A DNA stretch of 17,075 bases, from positions 1 through 17,075 of the forward strand of contig SKJD01000120.1 of NCBI GenBank assembly GCA_007116095.1, read 5' to 3'. Every line of letters begins with the position of its first letter. Position 1 is the stretch's first letter. Below the pieces are notes generated by a model. It saw only the letters and a program-made list of their open reading frames with translations. It searched no databases and was not told the origin of the DNA. Both the position numbers and the translations under genes were made by a program. Positions 9,356-16,140 of the stretch are shown piece after piece. The stretch is from Candidatus Hydrogenedentota bacterium. Lineage in GTDB: Bacteria > Hydrogenedentota > Hydrogenedentia > Hydrogenedentales > SCBR16-9.

Positions 9356-9384
9356 TTGCAGAAGTAAGTGCATATCTATAAGAT
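9356..9384 (+). promoter_or_regulatory. Weak promoter-like pair upstream of the pseudo-matrixin gene
   Basis: TTGCAG at 9356-9361 and TAAGAT at 9379-9384 are separated by 17 bases; TATAAG at 9377 is an alternative -10. Both hexamers match the sigma-70 consensus only partly. The pair sits about 100 bases before the likely start of the next gene, so separate transcription is possible. This is a low-confidence reading. Confidence 0.25.
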
Positions 9385-9394
9385 TAAGGAGCGG

Positions 9395-9424
9395 CGAAGC
9401 ACCTGTTATTAGCCGGGTGCTTCG
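9395..9424 (+). promoter_or_regulatory. Inverted repeat / stem-loop in the 9331-9482 leader
   Basis: CGAAGCACC (9395-9403) pairs perfectly with GGTGCTTCG (9416-9424) across a 12-base loop, and G-T pairs could extend the stem at both ends. No T-run follows, so it is not a typical intrinsic terminator. A strong ribosome-binding-like TAAGGAG (9385-9391) lies just before the stem but has no start codon at a useful distance. It could protect the 3' end of the upstream message or control the leader of the next gene. Confidence 0.5.
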
Positions 9425-9482
9425 TCCCACGGAAATACACAACGGTTTATGGCGTTTCTCCCGGGGGGGATCGTCCTGCGTG

Positions 9483-11972
9483 ATGAAAGGAATTCGATTC
9501 GTGAATGCAACCGTAAAACGGATGAGCGTCGTGCTCGTATGTTGGGTGGCTGCCTTAAGTTGCTCTTCCGTGGCTTTTGCGTTTTTTCCGGAAGGCTTTA
9601 TCGACCCGGACAGCGGGCGATTGGTGTTGCAGCGGTGGCGCTTGACGGACTTCGATCGCACCGACGATGGAAATGTCGGGGCGAATGATGGGTTGTTGAT
9701 GCATCTGGAAGGCGGCCCAAGTGGTTTCACGCCGGAAGAACTCAACACCGTGCGCGCCGCCATGCGGGTGTGGTCAGATGTCCCCACTTCCTATGCCTCT
9801 TTTGTGGAAGGCGACGTCATTCGCGAACCGATCCTGGTGACCGACGACCCCCGCCTCTTCATCGCAATGCAGGTTACGGAAGTGCCCGAGGGCACGGATA
9901 CCTCCATCGTCCCGGATCCGGACGCCGTGCAGGTGCCCGGCCTGGGCTTCCCGGTGGGCGCAGTGACGATTATAGAGTTTGTCGAAGACCAAGACGCCAC
10001 GGTGGAAGTCGGCAATATCTCGGTTCCGGTGTCCCAGGGCGCGATCCTGGATGCGGACATTGTGGTAGACGCCTCCTCGCACCGTTTAAGCCCGGAAGGC
10101 GAGCCGGCCCCCTTTGAACTGAAGAGTACGCTGGTGCATCACCTTGGACTTTTCCTCGGGTTGGCTCCGACGCCGTTGAACAATCTCCGCCCTGAATTCC
10201 TTGATCCGGAAGACCCGGAATCACTGGACGGCCTGGTGGAGACCCCGGTCTTCTGGATGACCCTGCCCAATGGCCAGTCGCATTATATCGGCGCCACGCC
10301 GACTATGTTCCCGCTCTATTTTGAGGTGGAAGACGATCTCGGCAACATGCGAGGCGGCTGGGAAGACCTGGCGCCCGATGACATCTCCGGAATTTCCTGG
10401 CTCTATCCCCGGGGCAACCAGAACAAGTTTTTTGGCATCAACGAAAACGCGCGAACCAAGACCCGGCGCGAGATCGGCCTGCCCTCCATACCGCTTTCCG
10501 GAGCACACATTGTGGCCTGGGCGGACGTGAGCAACAGCCCAAGTTCACAGCGGGTACCCCTGTTCAGCACCATGACCGGGCTCTATGCGAACTTTGACGC
10601 GCCCAGTACGGTGGGGCAATTCGACCTGATCGGGCTGTGGCGGCAATTTGAACTGCCTGGAACCAATGATACGCTATACACGCCCAGCTATACGATTACC
10701 ATGAATCCGCTGGATGAGAGCGGTTTCCAGCGTCAGGCGCCTCCCGGCATGCTGCCCGAAGAGGTGGACAGCCTGCATGAGGGTGGAGAATATAACGAGA
10801 ACTATATTGCCGAGGTCTTCCACGAAGCACGGAATATCAACAATCTCGAAAACTGGAACGCCGGTACGCCCCTGTACTGGAATGTGCAACGGCAGACGGT
10901 AGTCAGCATGGACACCAACCGCTCGCTGACCGGCATCCTGCGTCCGGACCGGCCCATGTTTGGCGATCCGAACGATGTCTGCCCGCTCAACATTATCGAA
11001 GAAGGCGCCGGCGGCGGCGGTGATGTTGGGGATGGTGATAATGACGGCGGTTTGTTCGGCGGTATCTCGTCGAAGTCAAACCACCTGCGCGGCTTCCGGG
11101 ACGATGTGCTCCTGAGTACGGCCCTGGGTACGTCCCTGGTCAACTTGTATTACACGGTCGCGCCGAACCTGGCGGGAGTGATGCTGGGCAACACCTTGGC
11201 CAACGGCGCGGTCACCAACCTGGTTTATGGAATGTACTGGACGATGGAATACGGTATGATGACTTTCGGGTTAATGGCGGCCGCCTTGATATTGGGCTGG
11301 GTCTTGCGCGGAGAAAGCCGTGTGCGACGCTGGATGCTGCCCGTGTTGCTTGTCGGGGCTGCTGCGCTCCTGCTGAGCAGTCTTGCCGTGGCCAGCATTG
11401 CCTTCGTGAAGACGGAAGACATGATTCCGGGGGCCGATGAGGTGATTACCGGCGTCGTGGTGTCTACCCACAGCTTCCGTGACGGCGGTACGGGGGCCAT
11501 CTATACCGATGTAGTGGTCGAGGTGGACGAAGTCCTGAAAGGCAACGCCACCAAGGCTACACAACTGAGTTTCGTCATGCTCGGCGGTAAGGTAAATGGG
11601 GTGCGGCTGAAGGTCAGCGAGATGCCCGACTTCGAAGAAGGCGAGGAAGTCCTGCTGTATCTTCGAGACCAGGCGCCCTTCGGGTTGGTCCTGCACGGTG
11701 GGCATCGTGGCAAGCTGATTATTGAAACCGACCGCAAGAGCGGTGAAAAATATATCACCGGTGAATCTGTCCACACACGCTTGCCGTTACAGCTCGACCA
11801 ATTGCAGATTCAACGACAGAAAGCCGCCAAGGCCGAAATGGACGAAGAGGGCGAGCCTGTGGAAGTCGTGCTGGATGACGAGGAAAACGCGGTTGTTCCC
11901 CTGGCGGATTACCTGGAGTACATGAATGCCCTGGTCGAAGAGAAGGCCGCCGCTACGGAAGCCGTCGAATAA
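9483..11972 (+). CDS. Exported pseudo-matrixin protein with internal CFI-box-like segment, membrane hairpin and C-terminal beta domain
   Basis: About 829 residues. A signal peptide ends near residue 33 (VAFA before FFPEGF). Residues about 60-310 follow the matrixin plan: an AMRVWSDV helix, DADIVVDASSH, the zinc-helix position KSTLVHHLGLFLGL, a Met-turn TPTMFPLY (Met 275) and a closing DDISGISWLYP. The zinc site HExGHxxGxxH is replaced by HHLGLFLGLAP (219-229), losing the catalytic Glu and two zinc His, so protease activity is unlikely. Residues about 330-470 look like a following beta-sandwich. After Cys 500 and a Gly/Asp-rich stretch comes LRGFRDDVLL...LVNLYY (535-570), typical of CFI-box C-termini. 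Two membrane helices follow (about 591-608 and 617-642) with a basic loop between them. Residues 645-735 form a beta domain like those often found with matrixins (VITGVVVSTHS, VDEVLKG, GEEVLLYLRD). The tail is acidic and Ala/Glu-rich. The start could instead be GTG 9501, which has a better ribosome-binding site (AAAGGAA). Confidence 0.85.
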   Translation: MKGIRFVNATVKRMSVVLVCWVAALSCSSVAFAFFPEGFIDPDSGRLVLQRWRLTDFDRTDDGNVGANDGLLMHLEGGPSGFTPEELNTVRAAMRVWSDVPTSYASFVEGDVIREPILVTDDPRLFIAMQVTEVPEGTDTSIVPDPDAVQVPGLGFPVGAVTIIEFVEDQDATVEVGNISVPVSQGAILDADIVVDASSHRLSPEGEPAPFELKSTLVHHLGLFLGLAPTPLNNLRPEFLDPEDPESLDGLVETPVFWMTLPNGQSHYIGATPTMFPLYFEVEDDLGNMRGGWEDLAPDDISGISWLYPRGNQNKFFGINENARTKTRREIGLPSIPLSGAHIVAWADVSNSPSSQRVPLFSTMTGLYANFDAPSTVGQFDLIGLWRQFELPGTNDTLYTPSYTITMNPLDESGFQRQAPPGMLPEEVDSLHEGGEYNENYIAEVFHEARNINNLENWNAGTPLYWNVQRQTVVSMDTNRSLTGILRPDRPMFGDPNDVCPLNIIEEGAGGGGDVGDGDNDGGLFGGISSKSNHLRGFRDDVLLSTALGTSLVNLYYTVAPNLAGVMLGNTLANGAVTNLVYGMYWTMEYGMMTFGLMAAALILGWVLRGESRVRRWMLPVLLVGAAALLLSSLAVASIAFVKTEDMIPGADEVITGVVVSTHSFRDGGTGAIYTDVVVEVDEVLKGNATKATQLSFVMLGGKVNGVRLKVSEMPDFEEGEEVLLYLRDQAPFGLVLHGGHRGKLIIETDRKSGEKYITGESVHTRLPLQLDQLQIQRQKAAKAEMDEEGEPVEVVLDDEENAVVPLADYLEYMNALVEEKAAATEAVE
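10137..10169 (+). other. Degenerate matrixin zinc-binding motif (catalytically dead)
   Basis: These codons read HHLGLFLGLAP where an active matrixin has HExGHxxGxxH. The flanks KSTLV before it and the downstream Met-turn and DDISGI block are preserved, so the alignment is secure. The first His and both Gly remain. The Glu is His, the second His is Leu and the third is Pro. Confidence 0.8.
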
Positions 11973-12202
11973 GTAAACATATTGGCGTAAAGCGGATTCC
12001 GCTGAACATTATACATAGCCAACCATGAAATGAAAATTGCCGGTCGCAATACCTCCGTACTGTGGCCGGTATTTATTTTGCGCCGAAGCCGTCGGAAATA
12101 TTGGCCTGTCGACCCTCCATATGGAACCCAAATGGGGGACAGGGGTTTATCCATTTGAAGTCTCGTTTCAGTGGGCCCCGAAAAAGGCGTTTTTGCTGGG
12201 TG

Positions 12203-12225
12203 TGCAATGCCTGTTTGGCATTGCA
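12203..12225 (+). promoter_or_regulatory. Perfect 9-base stem-loop in the intergenic region
   Basis: TGCAATGCC (12203-12211) and GGCATTGCA (12217-12225) are exact reverse complements around the 5-base loop TGTTT. A G-T pair can extend the stem. No T-run follows on the + strand, so a standard intrinsic terminator is unlikely. It may be an operator or part of a structured transcript. Confidence 0.5.
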
Positions 12226-12312
12226 TGCTGTAATACCGCATAATATTGTGTCCGTTAGACGTTGCCGCCTACTGTCAACAAGGCGTAGTGTCCTTGCGTT
12301 GTCAATGGGCGC

Positions 12313-12339
12313 TTGAACTCCAGGTTTTTATTGTATAAA
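12313..12339 (+). promoter_or_regulatory. Candidate promoter for the gspC-gspD-gspE cluster
   Basis: TTGAAC (12313-12318) and TATAAA (12334-12339) are 15 bases apart. Both hexamers are good, but the spacing is shorter than the usual 17. They lie about 70 bases before gspC, the expected place for a promoter. Confidence 0.4.
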
Positions 12340-12408
12340 TGAAGCGTATTCCCGCCCCGGCATGCTGTACACTTCGAAGTAATTTTTTCTACCATTATTG
12401 AGGGTGCC

Positions 12409-13347
12409 ATGATCAGAAGCCTGATCATTCGTCAAATATTTATCATCACGGAAATTGCGCTGGTATGCTTCGTTCTGCTGACAGGTCTCGCCATTGGGTG
12501 GTTGATGATGCGGGACCTTCCCACACCGGACAATACCGCTATGGCCGCCCAGGCAGTCGGCAGCGATACGGTCGAGGCTTTCCGGCTCGGAGAAATCAGC
12601 AACCGGGAGCTGTATAATGGCATCATTCGCAATGGCCTCTTTGGGGCTGCTGGACGCTGGACGCCGGATCAGCAACCCGAAGAACCGCCGCCACCGCCGC
12701 CACCGCCTCCTACAGTGGAGGAAACGACGTTGCAATTGCGGTTGATGGGTACGGTGGCGCTGGATGAGCATGACCCCTTCGGTATGGCGATTATCGAGAA
12801 CCTGGAAGATCGCGGCAATGTGCGTTCCTATGCCCTGGGCGACAGCATTGTGGACGAAGTAACGCTGGAGGAGGTGCACAAGCGCCGGGTCATCCTGATG
12901 AACCACCGCGTTTCCCCGCCACAGCGGGAGCGCCTGAGCATGGATGATGTCGAAGAGGAGACCCTACAGGCAAGCCTGAGCGACCGCCCCGGGCCGGATA
13001 CGGTGCGCGCCAACGCACGGGGATCGGACCGCGTGGAACTCAATCGCAATGAACTTGTGAACGAGCTATACAGCAGCTACAACGACCTGATCCGCCTGGA
13101 GCCCGAGCTGGTCACGGACGATAACGGCCAGGTAATTGGGGTGACCGCACAAGATTTTGAGAATATTCCCCTGGCGCAACAACTGGGCCTGGCCGAAGGC
13201 GATATCTTGCAAACGGTGAACAATGTCCAGATCGACAGCCAGGAAAAGATCATGGAGATTGTGCAAAGCCAGCAGAATGCTTCCGCATTTCGCATTGGCA
13301 TCATGCGCAATGGACAGACCCAGGTTATCACGTATACGTTACGCTGA
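12409..13347 (+). CDS. gspC: Type II secretion inner-membrane clamp protein GspC
   Basis: 312 residues with the standard GspC layout. A short cytoplasmic N-terminus is followed by one membrane helix (about residues 9-33). A linker with nine consecutive Pro (93-101) leads to the HR domain (about 105-172; LRLMGTVALDE, GDSIVDEVTLEEV, RRVILMNH) and then a C-terminal PDZ domain (about 225-312; RLEPEL, IPLAQQLGLAEGDILQTVN, IMRNGQ). In known systems the HR domain binds the N0 domain of the secretin GspD and links it to the inner-membrane platform, and the PDZ domain takes part in substrate recognition. The ATG at 12409 has a GAGGG ribosome-binding site 4 bases upstream. gspD and gspE follow on the same strand. 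The family call is confident from architecture and neighbours. Confidence 0.9.
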   Translation: MIRSLIIRQIFIITEIALVCFVLLTGLAIGWLMMRDLPTPDNTAMAAQAVGSDTVEAFRLGEISNRELYNGIIRNGLFGAAGRWTPDQQPEEPPPPPPPPPTVEETTLQLRLMGTVALDEHDPFGMAIIENLEDRGNVRSYALGDSIVDEVTLEEVHKRRVILMNHRVSPPQRERLSMDDVEEETLQASLSDRPGPDTVRANARGSDRVELNRNELVNELYSSYNDLIRLEPELVTDDNGQVIGVTAQDFENIPLAQQLGLAEGDILQTVNNVQIDSQEKIMEIVQSQQNASAFRIGIMRNGQTQVITYTLR

Positions 13348-13526
13348 GTAAACAGCAAAGCGCACATGAGAAGCACAAATTTGCGTCGGCGTGCAGGCAT
13401 CATCCCGGCAGGCGACCGGGAAAGCTTGGCTGTGCTCCTGGATGAGGTTAGCCGGGGTATCGCTGCTACCGGTCGAATGGCCTGGAATACACGATTTTAG
13501 CGATGGGCAATAAGAGAGGAATGGCC
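13348..13526 (+). promoter_or_regulatory. gspC-gspD spacer with a GC-rich stem
   Basis: The gap is unusually long for adjacent T2SS genes (about 180 bases to the preferred gspD start). TCCCGG (13403-13408) and CCGGGA (13416-13421) form a 6-base stem with a 7-base loop and no T-run after it. No clear promoter was seen. The stem might reduce read-through or affect message stability, so gspC and gspDE could be expressed at different levels. Confidence 0.35.
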
Positions 13527-16127
13527 GTGCACATGCTTTCCAGAAAAATGTTGAACGGGGTTTTCGGGGTGATCCTCGGGATGACGTTTGCCTTGTATGC
13601 CGCTCCCTCCCAGGCGCAGGAGATGGTGGAGGAGGAATACTATGAGGAGGAGATTTATCATGACGACGATGTCGTCTATGATGATGAGTACTATGAAGAC
13701 GAGGTGGTCTACGAGGACGAGGTAGTCTACGAGGACGAAGTCGTCTACGAAGAGGAGCAATACGAAGAGCAGGCCCCGCTGCAACCGGCCCCGGCTCCTG
13801 CTCCGACCCGTCCCGCCCCGACACGGGTACAGCCCACTCGCCCCACCCCGCCGACCGCCCGCACCCCCGCCGGAGCCGCCCGGGGTGCGCAGCAGCCTCT
13901 GCAGACCAACGGCACCATGGGGATGGGCGCGTCGAACGAAGAAAAATCCGGAGCGACGCCGGAGGATTATATTTCGTTTGATTTTGAGGAGACCCCGCTT
14001 TTCGAGGTGATACGCACGATTGGTCGCCTGACCGGTCGCAACTTCGATATCGATCCCAATGTCGGGGCGACAACGGTGACCCTGATTACCCACGACAAAA
14101 TTCCGCCGGAACTGGCCTACCAGGTGCTGGAGTCGGTCTTGGCCCGTCGCGGTTATTCCCTGGTCGAGAATGTGGAAGGACACCTGGTGGAAGTGGTCCC
14201 GTCACCCGAGGCGCCGACTTCCGGGAAAACGGATTTAATAGAAGGCCTGGACTATATACCGGACAGTTTCGACACCTATTCCACGCATATCGTGCCGGTG
14301 CGCTATGCCGATGCTTCGGAGTTGGCCAACGCCCTGCGCCTGGTTGCTTCCGACACCGCCCGGATTGATACCTATGCGCCCACGAACACCCTGATTATCA
14401 CCGACACGGCCAATGGCCTGCGCCGGATGTTTCGTCTGTTGGAATCGGTGGATATTCCCGGGGCTGAGACGGAAATGGAAATCTTCACCCTGGAGTATAC
14501 CCGCGCCAATGTGCTCGCCGAGCAATTGCGCGAAGTGCTCCTGGACGAAGGGCCGTCCCGGTCGCCCCAGGCCCAGCAACAACAGCAACAACAGGTGCGG
14601 CCCCAGCCCCAGCCGACGCGCCAGACGCGGCCTGTCCGGCCGACCGTGCCGGGCACCCCGCAGATGCAGGTGATCGGCGCCCGGGAAGAAATTTTGCGGA
14701 TCATGTCGGATGAACGGCTGAATTCGCTGATCGTCGTGGCTTCCGGCGGTATGATGGTGAAGGTGCGCGATCTCGTGCGGCGCTTGGACACACCAACGCC
14801 CTATGAAGCCAACACCATGCACATCTACCAGCTCCTGAACGCCGATGCCGAGCAGGTGGAACAGGCGCTTGCGCCCTTCCTGGGCGGCGCCGGACGTCAG
14901 CAGTCCCAAGGCAATGGCGGTCCGGGGGGCGGTGGCGGCGGTGGCGGCGTTGGCGGGGACGTACAGCCATTTGAACAGGCCGTGTCCATTTCGCGCTATG
15001 ATCAGACCAACGCCCTGTTGATCAATGCCTCGCCACAGGATTACCGCATTCTCGAAGCCTTCATCGCCCGGTTGGACGTCCCCAAGCGCCAGGTGCAGGT
15101 CAGCGCCGTGGTGATGGACGTAACCATCAACGACAACTGGGGCTTGTCCGTGGATGCCGGCGCGATCACTGGCCACGACGGCTTTGCCGTGGCGAACACC
15201 CAAAATATTTACGAATTGGCCCGGGCGGCGCAGGCGGCCGAACAGTTGGTTGGAGGCCCTGCCGCAGCGCTGAGTGGCGCTATCCTGGGGCTTGGTCAGG
15301 ACGGCGGGATTACCGCTGGTATTTACGACGATATCACCCTCAATATTAATGGCCAACAGGTGAAAGTGCCCTTTGTGCCGTTGCTCTTCCAGGCGATTGA
15401 GACCATCAGTGAGCTGGAAGTACTCTCCCAGCCGAGTGTGGTGAGTGTGGACAACGAAGAGGCCTCCTTCGTGGTGGGTCAGGAAGTCCCCTTCATCACG
15501 GCGACCTCCCGGCCGAGTGCATCCCAGGATGGTCAGTTTACCGGCTCGCAGTTCGGCACCACCCGGGTGCAGCGTGAAGAGGTCGGTGTGAAACTGACGG
15601 CCACGCCGCAGATCAGCGAGGGCGACAATGTGCTGCTGGATTTGGAAATCGAAGTTTCCGATCTGGAAGCCGACCAAATCGGTACCGTGGATATCCTGGG
15701 GCCGACCACAAACAAGTCTCTGATCCGAAACAAGATTCTGGTGAAAGACGGTGGTACGGCGGTAATAGCCGGTCTCATCCGGGATAGCACCACCCGCAGC
15801 CGGAACCAAACGCCCATATTGGGTGACATACCTATCTTGGGTAACCTCTTCCGGCGTCGAAGTACTGGCCGGACAAAGCGGAATATGGTCGTCCTGATTA
15901 CCCCGCACATCGTTAAAGAAGGAGGCGACATGGACCGTCTGACACAGCAGATGGTGGACGATTATTATGACACCAATGTGGACGAGCTGTTTCAGCGGGG
16001 TTTCTTCCAGAAGATACAGCGCAAGCATGATTTGCGTCAGAATTACCGTCCGACCCTGGAAAAATCCGAGGCCTTGACCGGTCGCCGCTCGGAAGTGGAA
16101 TTTGGACGCGGCGATATTCAGCGATAA
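13527..16127 (+). CDS. gspD: Type II secretion outer-membrane secretin GspD
   Basis: 866 residues from GTG 13527, chosen because AGAGGA (13515-13520) sits 6 bases upstream; ATG 13533 and ATG 13503 are in-frame alternatives. A signal peptide ends near residue 31 (PSQAQ). An acidic Tyr-rich repeat (32-81) and a Pro/Thr/Arg-rich linker (83-125) follow, both unusual for the family. Then come N0 (about 147-227), N1 (252-311), N2 (317-422, with a Gln/Pro insert at 344-377), N3 (428-518, with a poly-Gly loop at 452-478) and the secretin barrel (about 520-800). Barrel signatures are VLSQPSVV, GQEVPFIT, VGVKLTATPQI, DGGTAVIAGLIRD, TPILGDIPILGNLFR and NMVVLITPHIV. The last 65 residues are a basic tail that could be the pilotin-binding part. 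The protein forms the outer-membrane exit channel and pairs with GspC. Confidence 0.95.
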   Translation: MHMLSRKMLNGVFGVILGMTFALYAAPSQAQEMVEEEYYEEEIYHDDDVVYDDEYYEDEVVYEDEVVYEDEVVYEEEQYEEQAPLQPAPAPAPTRPAPTRVQPTRPTPPTARTPAGAARGAQQPLQTNGTMGMGASNEEKSGATPEDYISFDFEETPLFEVIRTIGRLTGRNFDIDPNVGATTVTLITHDKIPPELAYQVLESVLARRGYSLVENVEGHLVEVVPSPEAPTSGKTDLIEGLDYIPDSFDTYSTHIVPVRYADASELANALRLVASDTARIDTYAPTNTLIITDTANGLRRMFRLLESVDIPGAETEMEIFTLEYTRANVLAEQLREVLLDEGPSRSPQAQQQQQQQVRPQPQPTRQTRPVRPTVPGTPQMQVIGAREEILRIMSDERLNSLIVVASGGMMVKVRDLVRRLDTPTPYEANTMHIYQLLNADAEQVEQALAPFLGGAGRQQSQGNGGPGGGGGGGGVGGDVQPFEQAVSISRYDQTNALLINASPQDYRILEAFIARLDVPKRQVQVSAVVMDVTINDNWGLSVDAGAITGHDGFAVANTQNIYELARAAQAAEQLVGGPAAALSGAILGLGQDGGITAGIYDDITLNINGQQVKVPFVPLLFQAIETISELEVLSQPSVVSVDNEEASFVVGQEVPFITATSRPSASQDGQFTGSQFGTTRVQREEVGVKLTATPQISEGDNVLLDLEIEVSDLEADQIGTVDILGPTTNKSLIRNKILVKDGGTAVIAGLIRDSTTRSRNQTPILGDIPILGNLFRRRSTGRTKRNMVVLITPHIVKEGGDMDRLTQQMVDDYYDTNVDELFQRGFFQKIQRKHDLRQNYRPTLEKSEALTGRRSEVEFGRGDIQR
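13692..13745 (+). repeat. Three tandem 18-base units encoding YEDEVV in GspD
   Basis: Three consecutive units each encode Tyr-Glu-Asp-Glu-Val-Val (residues 56-61, 62-67, 68-73). A degenerate YEEEQ follows, and more Glu/Asp/Tyr-rich sequence precedes them from residue 32. The DNA units differ at third positions (for example GTG, GTA and GTC for the first Val), so the repeat is not brand new. It lies between the signal peptide and the N0 domain, in the periplasm. Confidence 0.9.
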
Positions 16128-16133
16128 AGGCGG
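16126..16133 (+). promoter_or_regulatory. Ribosome-binding site of gspE overlapping the gspD stop codon
   Basis: AAAGGCGG overlaps the gspD TAA (16125-16127) and lies 7 bases before ATG 16141. The 13-base gap between the two genes suggests translational coupling of secretin and ATPase. Confidence 0.55.
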
Positions 16134-16140
16134 CATTCGT

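Larger units (their letters stand above)
11973..12408 (+). other. 436-base intergenic region before the T2SS cluster
   Basis: No convincing gene is visible. Small open frames at 12037-12243 and 12062-12316 lack good ribosome-binding sites and have Cys/Arg-rich, unstructured translations. The region contains a short near-palindrome AGCGGATTCCGCT (11991-12003), an inverted repeat CAAATGG/CCATTTG (12129-12135 and 12151-12157) and the stem at 12203-12225. It looks more A/T-rich than the flanking genes. It could be a long leader, a small RNA or a regulatory region. No known riboswitch or tRNA pattern was recognised. Confidence 0.6.

Noticed and set aside
9395..9424. Intrinsic terminator for the giant gene
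   Set aside because: The stem is good but no T-run follows it on the + strand. The same applies to the stems at 12203-12225 and 13403-13421.
9417..9482. Upstream GTG start for the pseudo-matrixin gene
   Set aside because: It would begin inside the second arm of the 9395-9424 stem-loop and add 22 residues before the signal peptide; ATG 9483 or GTG 9501 gives a normal signal peptide.
12037..12316. Small + strand open frames in the intergenic region
   Set aside because: No ribosome-binding site, no recognisable motif and overlapping alternative frames; they look random.
13503..13526. ATG 13503 as the gspD start
   Set aside because: No ribosome-binding site precedes it, whereas AGAGGA is well placed for GTG 13527. 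The first residues add nothing to the signal peptide.
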